A stretch of 64,000 nt of DNA from Anaspis maculata (lineage: Eukaryota; Arthropoda; Insecta; Coleoptera; Scraptiidae), in contig OX421967.1 of NCBI GenBank assembly GCA_949128115.1, positions 57,982,855 to 58,046,854 of the forward strand. The letters are read 5' to 3'. Numbering within the stretch: position 1 is the stretch's first letter; each line of letters starts with the position of its first letter. Both the position numbers and the translations under genes were made by a program. Of this stretch, positions 43,523 to 52,239 are shown in pieces. Under the pieces are notes generated by a model that was given only the letters and a program-made list of their open reading frames with translations, made no database searches and was not told where the DNA came from.

Positions 43523-46500
43523 GGCACTTACCTTGATTTTCTCATTTGCAACGATTCGCAACAAACACGAACATTTCGACGAGCACGAAAGTTACGTGTT
43601 TGGCTTAAACGTCAATAACTTGAAAACAGGAAAGGGAAAACAGGAGTGATATCCGTTACAGGTCGTCTTGAATTTGAATGGGATAGTACAGAATTATGTA
43701 TTAACGATATCAAAAATTTGCCGCTCTATCAATACGAAGTATTTCTTTACTATTTTTAACTAGAGCTGGCCAACGAATCAAACTTATCAAAATATTGATT
43801 CAAAGATATCATGACTTCAAATATCGGAAAAATGTCCAAATTGAGCAGAAATCTCCACAAATCTCCACGGATCTCCATAAAACCTTCATGGATCTCCACG
43901 AAACCTCCATGGATCTCCACGAAACCTCCATGGATCTCCACGGAACCTCCACGGATCTCCACGAAACCTCCATGGATCTCCACGAATCCCCAAAAACCCC
44001 CACGGATCTCCACGGATCCCCACGGATCCCCACGGATCTCCACCAAACCTCCACGGATCTCCAAGGCAAGGGACAGAAAACCTCCACGGTGGTTAACCCC
44101 TCGGTATAAGTGATTTTTCTCCGTCACACCTAGTAGCTTCAGTGACTTTTTCTCAAGTGAGTTAATGATCAGAAAAATAGTTTTTCTCATTTGAAACTAT
44201 TATGGTGATTTTCTCACTCTAAAATTGGCATTTTTAGTTAATTTTCCTGGCAAAGCTGTGGTTAGCAATGATTTTCTGATTATACTTGATGCTTAAAGGA
44301 ACGCTGTTACAGTTATTTTCTCACTCTGAATGTGGCTTTTCGAGTGATTTTCTCACTCGTATAAGTAGTCAGTTTTAGTGACTTTCCTTCGTCGCAGCTA
44401 ATAGCTTCAGTGTTTTTCGCTCATGAAAGTTGATGATCTGCTGAAACGTTTTGTCTCACTAAACCCAATTATAGCGATTTTCTCACTCAAGTTTTGTAAT
44501 TATAGCGCATTTCTCACTCTGAAATTAATAATTTCATCTTGTCAAGGTGATCGCTTGGGTGATTCACTTCCACTCTCGTAAAATTAGTAATTTGATCAAA
44601 CTTTTTGCCTCAAAAGAAGCAATGCAAATAATTTTCTCACTCTCAAGGAATCCATTTGGGTGATTGTCCCACTGTAACCTTGTCAATTTTGGTGATTTCC
44701 CTTCATCAGACCTATAGCAGCTCCAGTGATTTCTCGCTCACATGAGTTAATGATCTGATGTAACTTTTCGTCCCCCGAAAAGCAATTTAGTGATTTTCTC
44801 ACTCTAAATCCGATATTCAATTCTAGCGCTTTTTTCACTATAGAGACTATAGAGATTATGTCATGCTGTCAAAGTTGATAGCTCTGGTGATTCAGTTCCA
44901 CTACCGTAAGATTGGTGATTTGATCAATTTTTTTGCTTCAAAAAAAGCAATGCAAATAATTTTCTTACTCTCAAGAATTCCATTTGGGTGATTGTCTCAT
45001 TATAAACTCGTCAATTTTGGTGGTATTTATTTATCAAACCTAGCAGCTTCAATGATTTTTCGCTCACGTGAGTTAATGATCTGATGTAATTTTCCGTCCG
45101 CCGAAAAGCAGTTATAGTGATTTTCTCACTCTAAATCTGATACTTAATTTCAGCTCTTTTCTCAGTATGAAGTTTATGATCATATCCTGTCAAAGTTCAT
45201 AGCTTCAGTGATTCACTTTCACTCCCGTGAAAATTGATGACATTTTTTTCCTCAAAAAAAAACTATTTTAACAATTTTCCCACTCTAAATGTGCCCATTT
45301 GGGTGATTTTCTCACTATAAACTGGTCAGTATAAGTGATTTTTCTCCGTCACACCTAATAGCTTCAGTGACTTTTGCTCAAGTAAATTAATGATCTGAAA
45401 AACAAAAATTCTCATTTAAAACAATTATGGTGATTCTCTCACTCTAAAATTGGCATTTTTAGTTGATTTTCCTGGCAAAGCAGTGAGTTGCAATGATTTT
45501 CTAATTACACTTAATGCTTGAAGGAACGCAGTTACAGTTATTTTCTCACTCTAAATGTGGCTTTTCGAATGATTTTCTTACTCATATAGTAGTCACTCGT
45601 ATAAGTAGTCAGTTTCAGTGACTTTCCTTCGTCGCAGCGATTCAGTGATTTTCGCTCATGGAAGTTGATGATTTGCTGGAACTTTTTGTCTCACTAAACT
45701 CAATTATAGCGATTTTCTCACTCAAGTTTTGTTATTCTAGCGCATTTCTCACTCTGAAATGGATAATTCCATCTTGTCAAGGTGATCGCTTAGGTGATTC
45801 ACTTCCTTTTCCGTGAAAATTGATGATAAGGTCTAACTTCTCACCTCAAATGAAGCCATTTTAGCAATTTTTTCTATCTGAATTTGGCAATCCGAGTGAT
45901 TTTCTCACTATAAACCCGTAAATTTTAGTTTTTGTGTTACGCCAAGTAGCTCAAGTGTACCTATTTCGTTCACATGAGTTAACGATCTGATGGAATTCTC
46001 ACGATATACTTGGTAATGCTATCTTGTCAAAGTTGATAGCTTCAGTGATTCACTTTCACTCCTGTGAAAATTGATAACACTTTTTTCCTCAAAAAAAAAA
46101 CAATCCTAACAATTATCTCACTCTAAATGTGACCATTTGAGTGATTTTCTCACTATAAACTGGTCAGTATAAGTGATTTTGCTCCGTCACACCTAGTAGC
46201 TTCAGTGATTTTTGCTCAAGTGAATTAAAGATCTGAAAAATAGTTTTTCTCATTCCAAACAATTATGGTGATTCTCTCACTCTAAAATTGGCATTTGTAG
46301 TTGATTTTCCAGGCAAAGCTGTAAGTTGCAATGATTTTCTAATCACACTTCATGCTTGAAGGAACGCAGTTACAGTTATTTTCTCACTCTAAATGTGGTT
46401 TTTTGAGTGATTTTCTCACTCGTATAAGTAGTCAGTTTTAGTGACTTTTCTTCGTCGCAGCTAATAGCTTCAGTGATTTTCGCTCATGGAAGTTGATGAT

Positions 46501-47608
46501 CTGCTGAAACTTTTTGTTTCACTAAACACAATCTTAGCGATTTTCTCACTCAAGTTTTTTAATTCTGGTGCATTTCTAACTCTGAAATTGATGATTTCAT
46601 CTTGTCAAGGTGATCGCTTCGGTGATTCACTTCCACTTCCGTGGAAACTGATAATTCGATCTAACTTTTCACCTCCAATAAAGCAATTTCAGCATATTTC
46701 TCTCCCTAAATCTGGTAATTTAAGTGATTTTCTCACTATAGACTCGTCAATTTTAGTGATTTTTATCTGTCACGCCAGTAGCTCAAGTGTACCTATTTCG
46801 TTCATATGAGTTAACGATCTGATGGAATTTTTACCATGTAGTTGGTAATTTCACCCTGTCAAAGTAAATAGCTTCAGTCTTCAGTGGTTCGTCACTTCCA
46901 TTCCCGTGAAATTTGATTGAACTTTTTGCCTACGAAAAAAAAAATCAGCAGTTCCCTTACTCTAAATGTGGAGATTTTGGTGATTTTCTCACTATGAAGT
47001 CGTCAGTTGAATTAATTTTTTGCTGAATAGCTTCAGTGATTTTCTCTCATGGGAGTTGATAATCCAAATCTAACCGACTCTATGAAAATCCAGCCGTGCT
47101 ATATTTATTCTTCCTAATCAATTGCTTCAAATGAGCTGCCGTTTCTGACTAAATCGAGGATTCTGAATGCGATTTTCTGGCAACCCATCCAGGACAGTAC
47201 CAACTTTGTTTACCGCGGCGTGAGTATTTTCAACGTTTCCTCATCCAAAGCCTCGACCATCGTCAGGAGCGCTTCGGCCGACATCCCCGGTTCGTAAAAG
47301 TCGTCTTTGATGTGCTGCTGATGGCAGGACGAGAAGGCCGTCGAAACGTAGACCAGCGATTTGAGATTTCCGCTGTTCCTGGCCATCTCCAGAACATCAC
47401 GGACAGCCCGCACGTTGCTGTGGGCGGCGAATTTGAGCGTCCTGTCGAACTTGACGTCGGCGGCCGAATGCACTATGACGTCGACGTTTTCGACCAGATA
47501 ATCCCAGTCCGTCGGGCTCAGTCCCAGTCTGGGTTCGCAGCAGTCGCCGGCGACGAGCTCGACTTTGGATTTGAAGTCGAAATTTTTGGATTTTAGTCCG
47601 TCAAAGCA
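30367..47608 (-). CDS. Fatty acyl-CoA reductase, FAR gene C, exon 1 not in window
   Basis: Third FAR paralogue. Exons seen on the minus strand: 47608-47214 (395 nt), 32635-32526 (110), 31972-31780 (193), 31198-31143 (56), 31083-30903 (181), 30718-30367 (352). Together they make 1287 nt, exactly 429 codons including stop. Exon lengths and phases match gene A. Motifs: GDCC, YVSTAF, catalytic YIYTK, and a FAR_C domain with [13 protein letters not shown] and a hydrophobic tail. The exon that should carry the Rossmann TGGTGFVG site is absent between 47609 and 64000, though the exon 2 acceptor (TTTTTCCAG) is intact. Exon 1 is thus probably beyond the window, or lost. The intron 4 donor is AG|GTTAAA, weaker than in gene A. 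Intron 2 is 14.6 kb and almost entirely satellite. Confidence 0.92.
31335..31430. mobile_element. Partial small inverted-repeat element in FAR C intron 4
   Basis: ATTAGTCGGAAACGACACC near 31341 is followed by AAGCCGCCATCTTGGCAGG and CGCCATTTTGG. This matches the element in the same intron of FAR gene A. The second terminus is not clear, so the copy is partial or diverged. Confidence 0.5.
32640..33590. other. Intron 2 of FAR C, pre-satellite part
   Basis: Non-coding. It contains two related blocks around 33170-33260 and 33495-33565, each with a TAAAGCYCTGCTTA start and GAGYGGAATTTTCTAGCGC end, an old duplication of about 0.33 kb. No gene is visible. Confidence 0.55.
33590..41170. repeat. Intronic satellite array, part 1
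   Basis: Continuous tandem repeat with a basic unit of about 165-200 bp. Landmarks in each unit: GTGATTTTCTCACTCTAAA, TTGGCAATTT, CAAAGCTGATAGCTTCAGTG, GTGAAAGTTGATGATCTGAT, and CTTGCTTGAAAAAAAGCAA. It is strongly diverged at the left and more homogeneous after about 37500. There, longer blocks recur (for example 39100-39500 is nearly the same as 45800-46240). It lies entirely in intron 2 of FAR gene C. It codes for nothing. Confidence 0.9.
41230..41440. repeat. 20-bp minisatellite (CCACGGATCTCCACGGATCC)
   Basis: Near-perfect tandem copies alternate CCACGGATCT and CCACGGATCC, with looser units at both edges. They generate long minus-strand frames of repeated [10 protein letters not shown] type in all frames, which are not genes. 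A sister array lies at the other end of the same element (43850-44080). Confidence 0.9.
41612..41782 (+). CDS. Short basic open frame, unknown
   Basis: A 56-codon frame starting [20 protein letters not shown] and rich in Lys and Arg. It is inside the hAT-like element, just after the left minisatellite. I do not recognise it. It could be a remnant of a host or transposon gene or a chance frame; its composition is less repetitive than its surroundings. Confidence 0.2.
   Translation: MDYKQWLRRFSERNFAEDTHILKKKFMKSRKLRSLFLAPGGYATSRTKWKWYLTKE
41790..42820. other. hAT-like element interior, no gene seen
   Basis: AT-rich interior with short minus-strand frames (41910-42182 and 42293-42499) lacking recognisable motifs. 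CAAGAAACAGGGCTG-like and AAACAAGACAGGACAGG stretches around AACGCGTCATAAAACAAGA recur at 41840 and 41990, a roughly 150-bp duplication. Confidence 0.4.
42824..43097. mobile_element. Palindromic MITE nested in the hAT-like element
   Basis: Inverted ends GTTCAGTCAGCTTATTTAGC and its complement, near-perfect for over 40 bp. Both halves contain GCGCTTGCGACTAAAA-type pieces, so each half is itself partly palindromic. It has the size and structure of a MITE. A clean target duplication was not found. A stray copy of the terminus (TTAAATAAGCTGACTGAACT) follows immediately at about 43103-43121. Confidence 0.65.
43481..43520. repeat. Run of 40 adenines
   Basis: Uninterrupted A40 between AAACTGGTCT and CTGGCACTT. 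It could be the tail of a retrocopy, a slippage product or an assembly artefact. Confidence 0.9.
43840..44095. repeat. Minisatellite with TCTCCACGAAACCTCCATGG units
   Basis: Tandem 18-24 bp units related to the 41230-41440 array, in the same orientation, at the other end of the hAT-like element. It produces paired repetitive frames on both strands; none is a gene. Confidence 0.88.
44104..47085. repeat. Intronic satellite array, part 2
   Basis: Resumes exactly at the target duplication of the hAT-like element and continues to about 130 bp before exon 2 of FAR gene C. Blocks of over 1 kb (about 45500-46650) are close copies of 38800-39900, including runs of dozens of identical bases, which indicates a higher-order repeat or unequal crossing-over. 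Confidence 0.9.
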
Positions 47609-47854
47609 CTGGAAAAAGTCGAACAAAATGCAATGAAAACATACAACAACAATTAGGTACCTACAGTTTTGTGATTAAATAGGAATATAAAAAAATATAC
47701 AGAGTGCTTCGTTGGTTATATCCGGCCCTATGCGCCAAAAGAACCATCCATAATCGAGTAGGGAAATTCATATAGCGCATAAATTACCTACATTGAAATT
47801 TTTACTTTTAGATGTCATAAGTCAGTTGGTCATCATAAACTGTCACCTCCCTAT
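47609..47854. other. Intron 1 of FAR C, start of visible part
   Basis: Non-coding. An ATACAGAGTGCTTCGTTGG stretch at about 47697 resembles a decayed ACAGGGTG palindrome border. No exon 1 candidate (Rossmann motif) was found here or upstream to the window end. Confidence 0.5.
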
Positions 47855-48376
47855 TGTTACGAATTTCGCGTACGGGTTCGAATATAATTGAGACGATCGT
47901 TTGAAAACACACACTGTTTATTACTGCGTACTGCAATAAATACACGCCAACAATTATTCACTTAGGAATATCGCTGTGTTAACTACTCGCTTTTAATCCG
48001 CTCGCTACCACTTCGCATTCCAATTCATAACTGCCCGTGAGCTGACGATTGATGCCTTTTATGGGTCCGACTAATTCATCTCGAATGTTCCATGCGTTCT
48101 TCAGCAGTTTCCTCAGTGATTCGGCATGCGATTTCTAGACGACTCCCGAATAATCACACACCTTTCGCGTATAATTCTGCCGTGCTCTAGAGCCGGCGTC
48201 GCCGCCAAATGGACAGATGTGTCCTGATCGAGCGTTGGAATCGCTCCATTCAGTTTCACGTACACGCACGCTCTGGAATGCACAAGAACGCTCCGCACTT
48301 GTACACTGCAGCCCAATGGAAGACTCTGGAAAGATCGCGTGTTTACCATAATGCACGGGAATCACCGCTCGTAACA
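47855..48376 (-). mobile_element. Solo LTR, copy 2
   Basis: 522 bp, starting TGTTACGAATTTCGCG and ending CGCTCGTAACA, flanked by CTAT (47851-47854 and 48377-48380). Same family as 1052-1572, with a different middle part of the LTR around 48000-48120. On the minus strand a CATAAAAGG box precedes an AATAAA. No internal region. Confidence 0.85.
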
Positions 48377-49056
48377 CTATTATGCTTGGCGACTATACAG
48401 GGTGATTCACCACCAAATGAACATAGCCTGAGGGTGGGTCCAGTTTTTCCAGGCAAACCAGGATCTGGCTTCGAAAATTTTCGGTGATTCATGTATTTTG
48501 TCGATTTTTTGATAAAAGCCATATCTTTAGGACGATCCAATGGATTCGATTGAAATTTTGTGAGTTAACTCTACTATTGATAATTGACACATCGCCTCAT
48601 CAAGCAGTTCGAAATTTCCAGGGCCGGCCTCGATAAAAAAAACTTCAAAGTTTTTTCGAAAAAGACGTTCTGTATGTATATTTTTCCAAATTTATTTTCA
48701 CATTTAGAAACTACATAAATCATGCTATAAGTATCGCGAAAAAAATTGCTTGGCACCATTAAGCTGTCAATAAAATTTTGATAGTCCCAAAAATTTTTGA
48801 GGTTAGGATTTTTTGTAAATTAATAATTTGGAATATTTGCAGATGATCTATTATGGCCTGAAATTTCAACCGTTTCGTCACAAAAATTAAAATTTTTTTC
48901 TAACGTTTTCCGGTACCTTATTAGGAGCAACAAAAAATTTCATCAAAATTTTCGAGAAATTCATGTCGCTTCCCTCAATTTTAGCTCAATGTAGGATAGA
49001 AGTAAAGTTGAGGGATGTAACAAATTATTTTTTTCAAATTCTGATGAAATTTTTTT

Positions 49057-51786
49057 TTGCTACCGAAAAAACGTGAAAATTTGTTTTTAATTTTTCCGAC
49101 GAAACGGCTGAAATTCAAGGCCCTAATAGATTATTTGCAAATATTTGGAATTATCAATTTACAAAAAATCCTAACCTCAAAAATTTTCAGAATCATCAAA
49201 ATTTTATTGACAGACCAATTTACTTCGTTCGAAGAGATAAGTTTGTTGTCAGTGGAGGGCCATTGCGAGATGACTGCGACCGAGCTCACAAAAGAGAAAC
49301 TTATCATAGTCACAATTTATCGTCCGCCTTCAGGCGATTTTGGTGTATTCCTGGATGCATTCGATGCAATGTTGGGCATCGTCGCTGGAAGAAACTTACA
49401 AACAATTATTACCGGCGACTTCAATATAAATTTTTTATGTAATGATGCCAATTTTAATAGATTTAGCGACCTTATAGGTACTTATGACTTTGGGGCTACA
49501 TTGTTTGAACCTACCAGGGGCGCGAGTTGCCTTGACAACATCTTGATGAGTCGTTCTTGTGATGTTGCTTATCATTCATTCGTGAGTGATCCCGGCTTGT
49601 CCGATCATAAAGCGGTATTTGTTGACGTCGACCTAGATACAGGTCCGGAAAATTACACTATAAAGACACAGCCTTACACGGAGCAGGGCCGTTTTAAATT
49701 TTTTACATACATTGACAGTTGTGACTGGTCTTGGGTGGATCAGCCTGATGTGGATGTCGATGCTGCATTTGACATGCTACTTGGTAACTTTACGACCGCA
49801 ATAAAAATTGCTTTCCCGATCAAAACCACGTGTTCTTCCAAGTCAACAGCATCTGCAAACATACGATGGTTTCACGAGGGTCTGCGAAGCAAGCGAAACG
49901 AGTTAAATTCAATAAGGGAGGAATATGCGGCGTACCCGACCGATTTTTTGGCTCGTGAAGTGAAACAATGTAGATTGGAGTATAGGCAACAACTTAATAA
50001 AGCGAAAAAATCCGCGTATGCACATTATATTGAAAAATCGAACGGAAGCGCTTCCGCTTACTGGAATTTGATTAATTTGCATCGAAAGAAAACAAAAACC
50101 CACTCAAAAACTGAGCTATCTCCTGATCAACTCAATGAATTTTTTACCAATGTTTCTAACACGATACACAACGGAATTCCTTCCGCCAGGAAGAAATTTG
50201 GCGAATATCTCCGAGGCAGCGCAGCTGCTCTTGAAACATTTGCTTTTAGGGAGGTTTCTTTCGTGGAGGTTCGCGATGTAATTGAGGGACTAAAAAACAA
50301 GAGCAGTCGCGACTGTTTCGGAATGAATGTTCAGTTGATAAAGACCGTTAAGAACATTATAATAACACCTCTAACCAAACTAATAAACAAAATTATCGCT
50401 TCAGGAATTTTTCCGGCGGCACTCAAGAAATCGAAGGTAATACCGATTTATAAAAAGGGCTCCACCGCGGATCCCGGTAATTACCGACCCATCTCGATTC
50501 TTCCAGTTTTGTCAAAAATCATTGAAACAATATTAAAAAATCAAGTAACTGGGTTCTTCGAAAATAATAATTTGTTTTATGGGTCACAATTTGGATTCAG
50601 GAAAGGGAAATCAACGTCACAAGCGGTGGAGCAATTGGTGGACCTTATAGTGGACTCATACGAACAGTGTGAATACCGGGGTGCGGTTTTCTGCGATTTG
50701 CAGAAGGCTTTTGACTGCGTGTCGCACGAAATATTGTCCAAAAAGTTGCTCAGTTACAATTTTGATGCTAAGAGTGTCGGCCTAATAAACTCTTTTTTGT
50801 CGGGGCGAACACAATACACCATGATTAACGGCATAAATTCTGAGGTGGGGGATGTGGCTTCCGGCGTTCCGCAGGGGTCGGTACTTGGACCGATCTTATT
50901 TTTGATTTACATCAATGACATAAGTCATGCGGTCCCTGGTGCTGGCCTGCTGTTGTTCGCCGATGACACCACCCTTACAAGCCGCGGCTGTGATTTGGAA
51001 GAACTACAAATCGACCTGGAGGATATGGAGACCAACGTGGGTGACTGGTTCTCCGCGAATAGATTGAGCCTTAATGTCAATAAGACCAAGAAAATAATCT
51101 TTTCTCAAAGAAATTTGAAAAACCATCAAAATCCGCCAAATGTTGTGTTTCTTGGTGTGGTGGTAGACCCACTGTTGACGTGGGAGCAGCACATAAATTT
51201 TGTTTGTCCAAAGATCTGTAAAAATATCTTTATAATGAGGAACTTGATTCCTGTTCTTCCGAGTGAGGCTGTGTTGTCCGCGTACCACAGCTTGATTGTT
51301 TCACTGATGACGTATTGCATAACGAGCTGGGGTCACTCGCCACATACCTCGAGAGTTTTTGGGCTGCAACGCCGGGTGGTTCGAATGATGTCTGGCATTG
51401 GTTACCGTGATGATGTCAAAGATAAGTTTATTGATATGGGATTGCTAACGTTTCCAAGTTTGTACATATTTCAGTGCCTCATACTGGGTAAGAAAAACAT
51501 CAACATTTATAGGAAGCACGAGGATATACACGATTATCGGACTAGAAATAGAGATCGACTGGTAGTAAATCATATTAGACTAGCAAAAAGCCGATACAGC
51601 AAAAATTACTTCTGTCCAACATTCATTAATAAGTTACCACTAGAAATAGTGCATTTGTCCTTACCTAAATTTAAAACGGTTGTAAAGTCCATGCTCCTGA
51701 AGAAAGCATTTTACTCTATCCAGGAATATGACCAGTACGGTTTCACTTTAGATGATTTTGAGCTCGGTCATCAAGGTCGATTTTAA
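49057..51786 (+). CDS. LINE ORF2: partial endonuclease plus reverse transcriptase
   Basis: A 909-codon frame. Residues 1 to about 52 are translated palindrome P6 sequence and are not part of the retrotransposon. The real element starts near 49215. APE endonuclease C-terminal half: YRPPSGD (about 88), GDFNINF (about 120), SDHKAV (about 182). The N-terminal part is missing. Reverse transcriptase: NYRPISILP (about 475), QFGFRKGKST, FCDLQKAFDC, SGVPQGSVLGP (about 603) and LLFADDTTLT with the FADD box (about 635). The frame is uninterrupted from truncation point to stop, so the copy is fairly young. It is similar to Jockey-group LINEs; the clade was not tested. It cannot be autonomous without the full endonuclease. 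Confidence 0.88.
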   Translation: MLPKKRENLFLIFPTKRLKFKALIDYLQIFGIINLQKILTSKIFRIIKILLTDQFTSFEEISLLSVEGHCEMTATELTKEKLIIVTIYRPPSGDFGVFLDAFDAMLGIVAGRNLQTIITGDFNINFLCNDANFNRFSDLIGTYDFGATLFEPTRGASCLDNILMSRSCDVAYHSFVSDPGLSDHKAVFVDVDLDTGPENYTIKTQPYTEQGRFKFFTYIDSCDWSWVDQPDVDVDAAFDMLLGNFTTAIKIAFPIKTTCSSKSTASANIRWFHEGLRSKRNELNSIREEYAAYPTDFLAREVKQCRLEYRQQLNKAKKSAYAHYIEKSNGSASAYWNLINLHRKKTKTHSKTELSPDQLNEFFTNVSNTIHNGIPSARKKFGEYLRGSAAALETFAFREVSFVEVRDVIEGLKNKSSRDCFGMNVQLIKTVKNIIITPLTKLINKIIASGIFPAALKKSKVIPIYKKGSTADPGNYRPISILPVLSKIIETILKNQVTGFFENNNLFYGSQFGFRKGKSTSQAVEQLVDLIVDSYEQCEYRGAVFCDLQKAFDCVSHEILSKKLLSYNFDAKSVGLINSFLSGRTQYTMINGINSEVGDVASGVPQGSVLGPILFLIYINDISHAVPGAGLLLFADDTTLTSRGCDLEELQIDLEDMETNVGDWFSANRLSLNVNKTKKIIFSQRNLKNHQNPPNVVFLGVVVDPLLTWEQHINFVCPKICKNIFIMRNLIPVLPSEAVLSAYHSLIVSLMTYCITSWGHSPHTSRVFGLQRRVVRMMSGIGYRDDVKDKFIDMGLLTFPSLYIFQCLILGKKNINIYRKHEDIHDYRTRNRDRLVVNHIRLAKSRYSKNYFCPTFINKLPLEIVHLSLPKFKTVVKSMLLKKAFYSIQEYDQYGFTLDDFELGHQGRF

Positions 51787-51964
51787 TTATTTTATTGTAT
51801 AAAATGTGTATTCTGTCTCTTTTTTGTCAGTTTTTTACTCAATTGTGTGTAATTGCATTGTTTGTTGCATTTTTTTACTGATTTTATCTTGTATTATTGT
51901 TGACGATTGAAAAACCTGGTTGGTTGAGAAAATAAATGAATTTGAATTTGAATTTGAATTTGAA
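49215..51964 (+). mobile_element. 5'-truncated APE-type LINE in P6
   Basis: Spans the partial ORF2, a 150-bp 3' UTR and a terminal run of GAATTT repeats (51938-51964) that serves as the tail. Compared with the uninterrupted mirror arm there is no target duplication; instead about 3 bp (CTT) of the target appear to be lost. Confidence 0.8.
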
Positions 51965-52239
51965 TGGTGCCAAGCAATTTTTTTTGCGATATTATTAGCA
52001 TGTTCCATGTGGTTTCTGAATATAAAAATGAATTTTGAAAAATATGCATACAGAATGTCTTTTTTTTGAAAAAAGATCACCCTGTAGCTTCGAAACGAAC
52101 AACTTTATAGAAATTTCAAAACCAGATCCTGGTTCGCCTGGAAAAATTGGACCTACCTTTAAGCTATGTCCATTTGGTGGTGAATCACCCTGTTTAAGGA
52201 TGTAAATTGTAATTTTCCAATTTGTAAGTTACCTTAATT

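Larger units (their letters stand above)
41171..44103. mobile_element. hAT-like non-autonomous element with 8-bp duplication
   Basis: A 2933-bp insertion into the satellite. It starts CGAGGGGTCGACCACGGT and ends ACCACCGTGGAGG-type sequence in complement (ends GGTTAACCCCTCG), giving inverted termini of about 17 bp. It is flanked by the perfect 8-bp repeat GTATAAGT (41163-41170 and 44104-44111), and the satellite reads through when the element is removed. An 8-bp duplication fits hAT-type transposition. Inside are two arrays of TCTCCACGGATC-type units, one near each end, a nested palindromic element and a run of 40 A. No transposase frame was seen. The superfamily is inferred from the duplication length only. 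Confidence 0.8.
48397..52193. repeat. Palindrome P6 carrying a LINE
   Basis: Ends ACAGGGTGATTCACCACC and GGTGGTGAATCACCCTGT. Palindrome sequence alone is about 1.05 kb with its centre near 48990; the right arm is split at 49214/51965 by a LINE. The mirror-image left arm (48735-48770) gives the uninterrupted target sequence. Confidence 0.88.

Noticed and set aside
43756..44190. Repetitive frames on both strands (RGG/VEIHGG and [10 protein letters not shown] types)
   Set aside because: Translation of the second minisatellite in the hAT-like element, open in several frames at once.
33590..47085. CRISPR-like direct repeats (GTGATTTTCTCACTC)
   Set aside because: Repeats are degenerate, spacing is irregular, spacers are themselves repeated, and the locus is a eukaryotic intron; it is satellite DNA.
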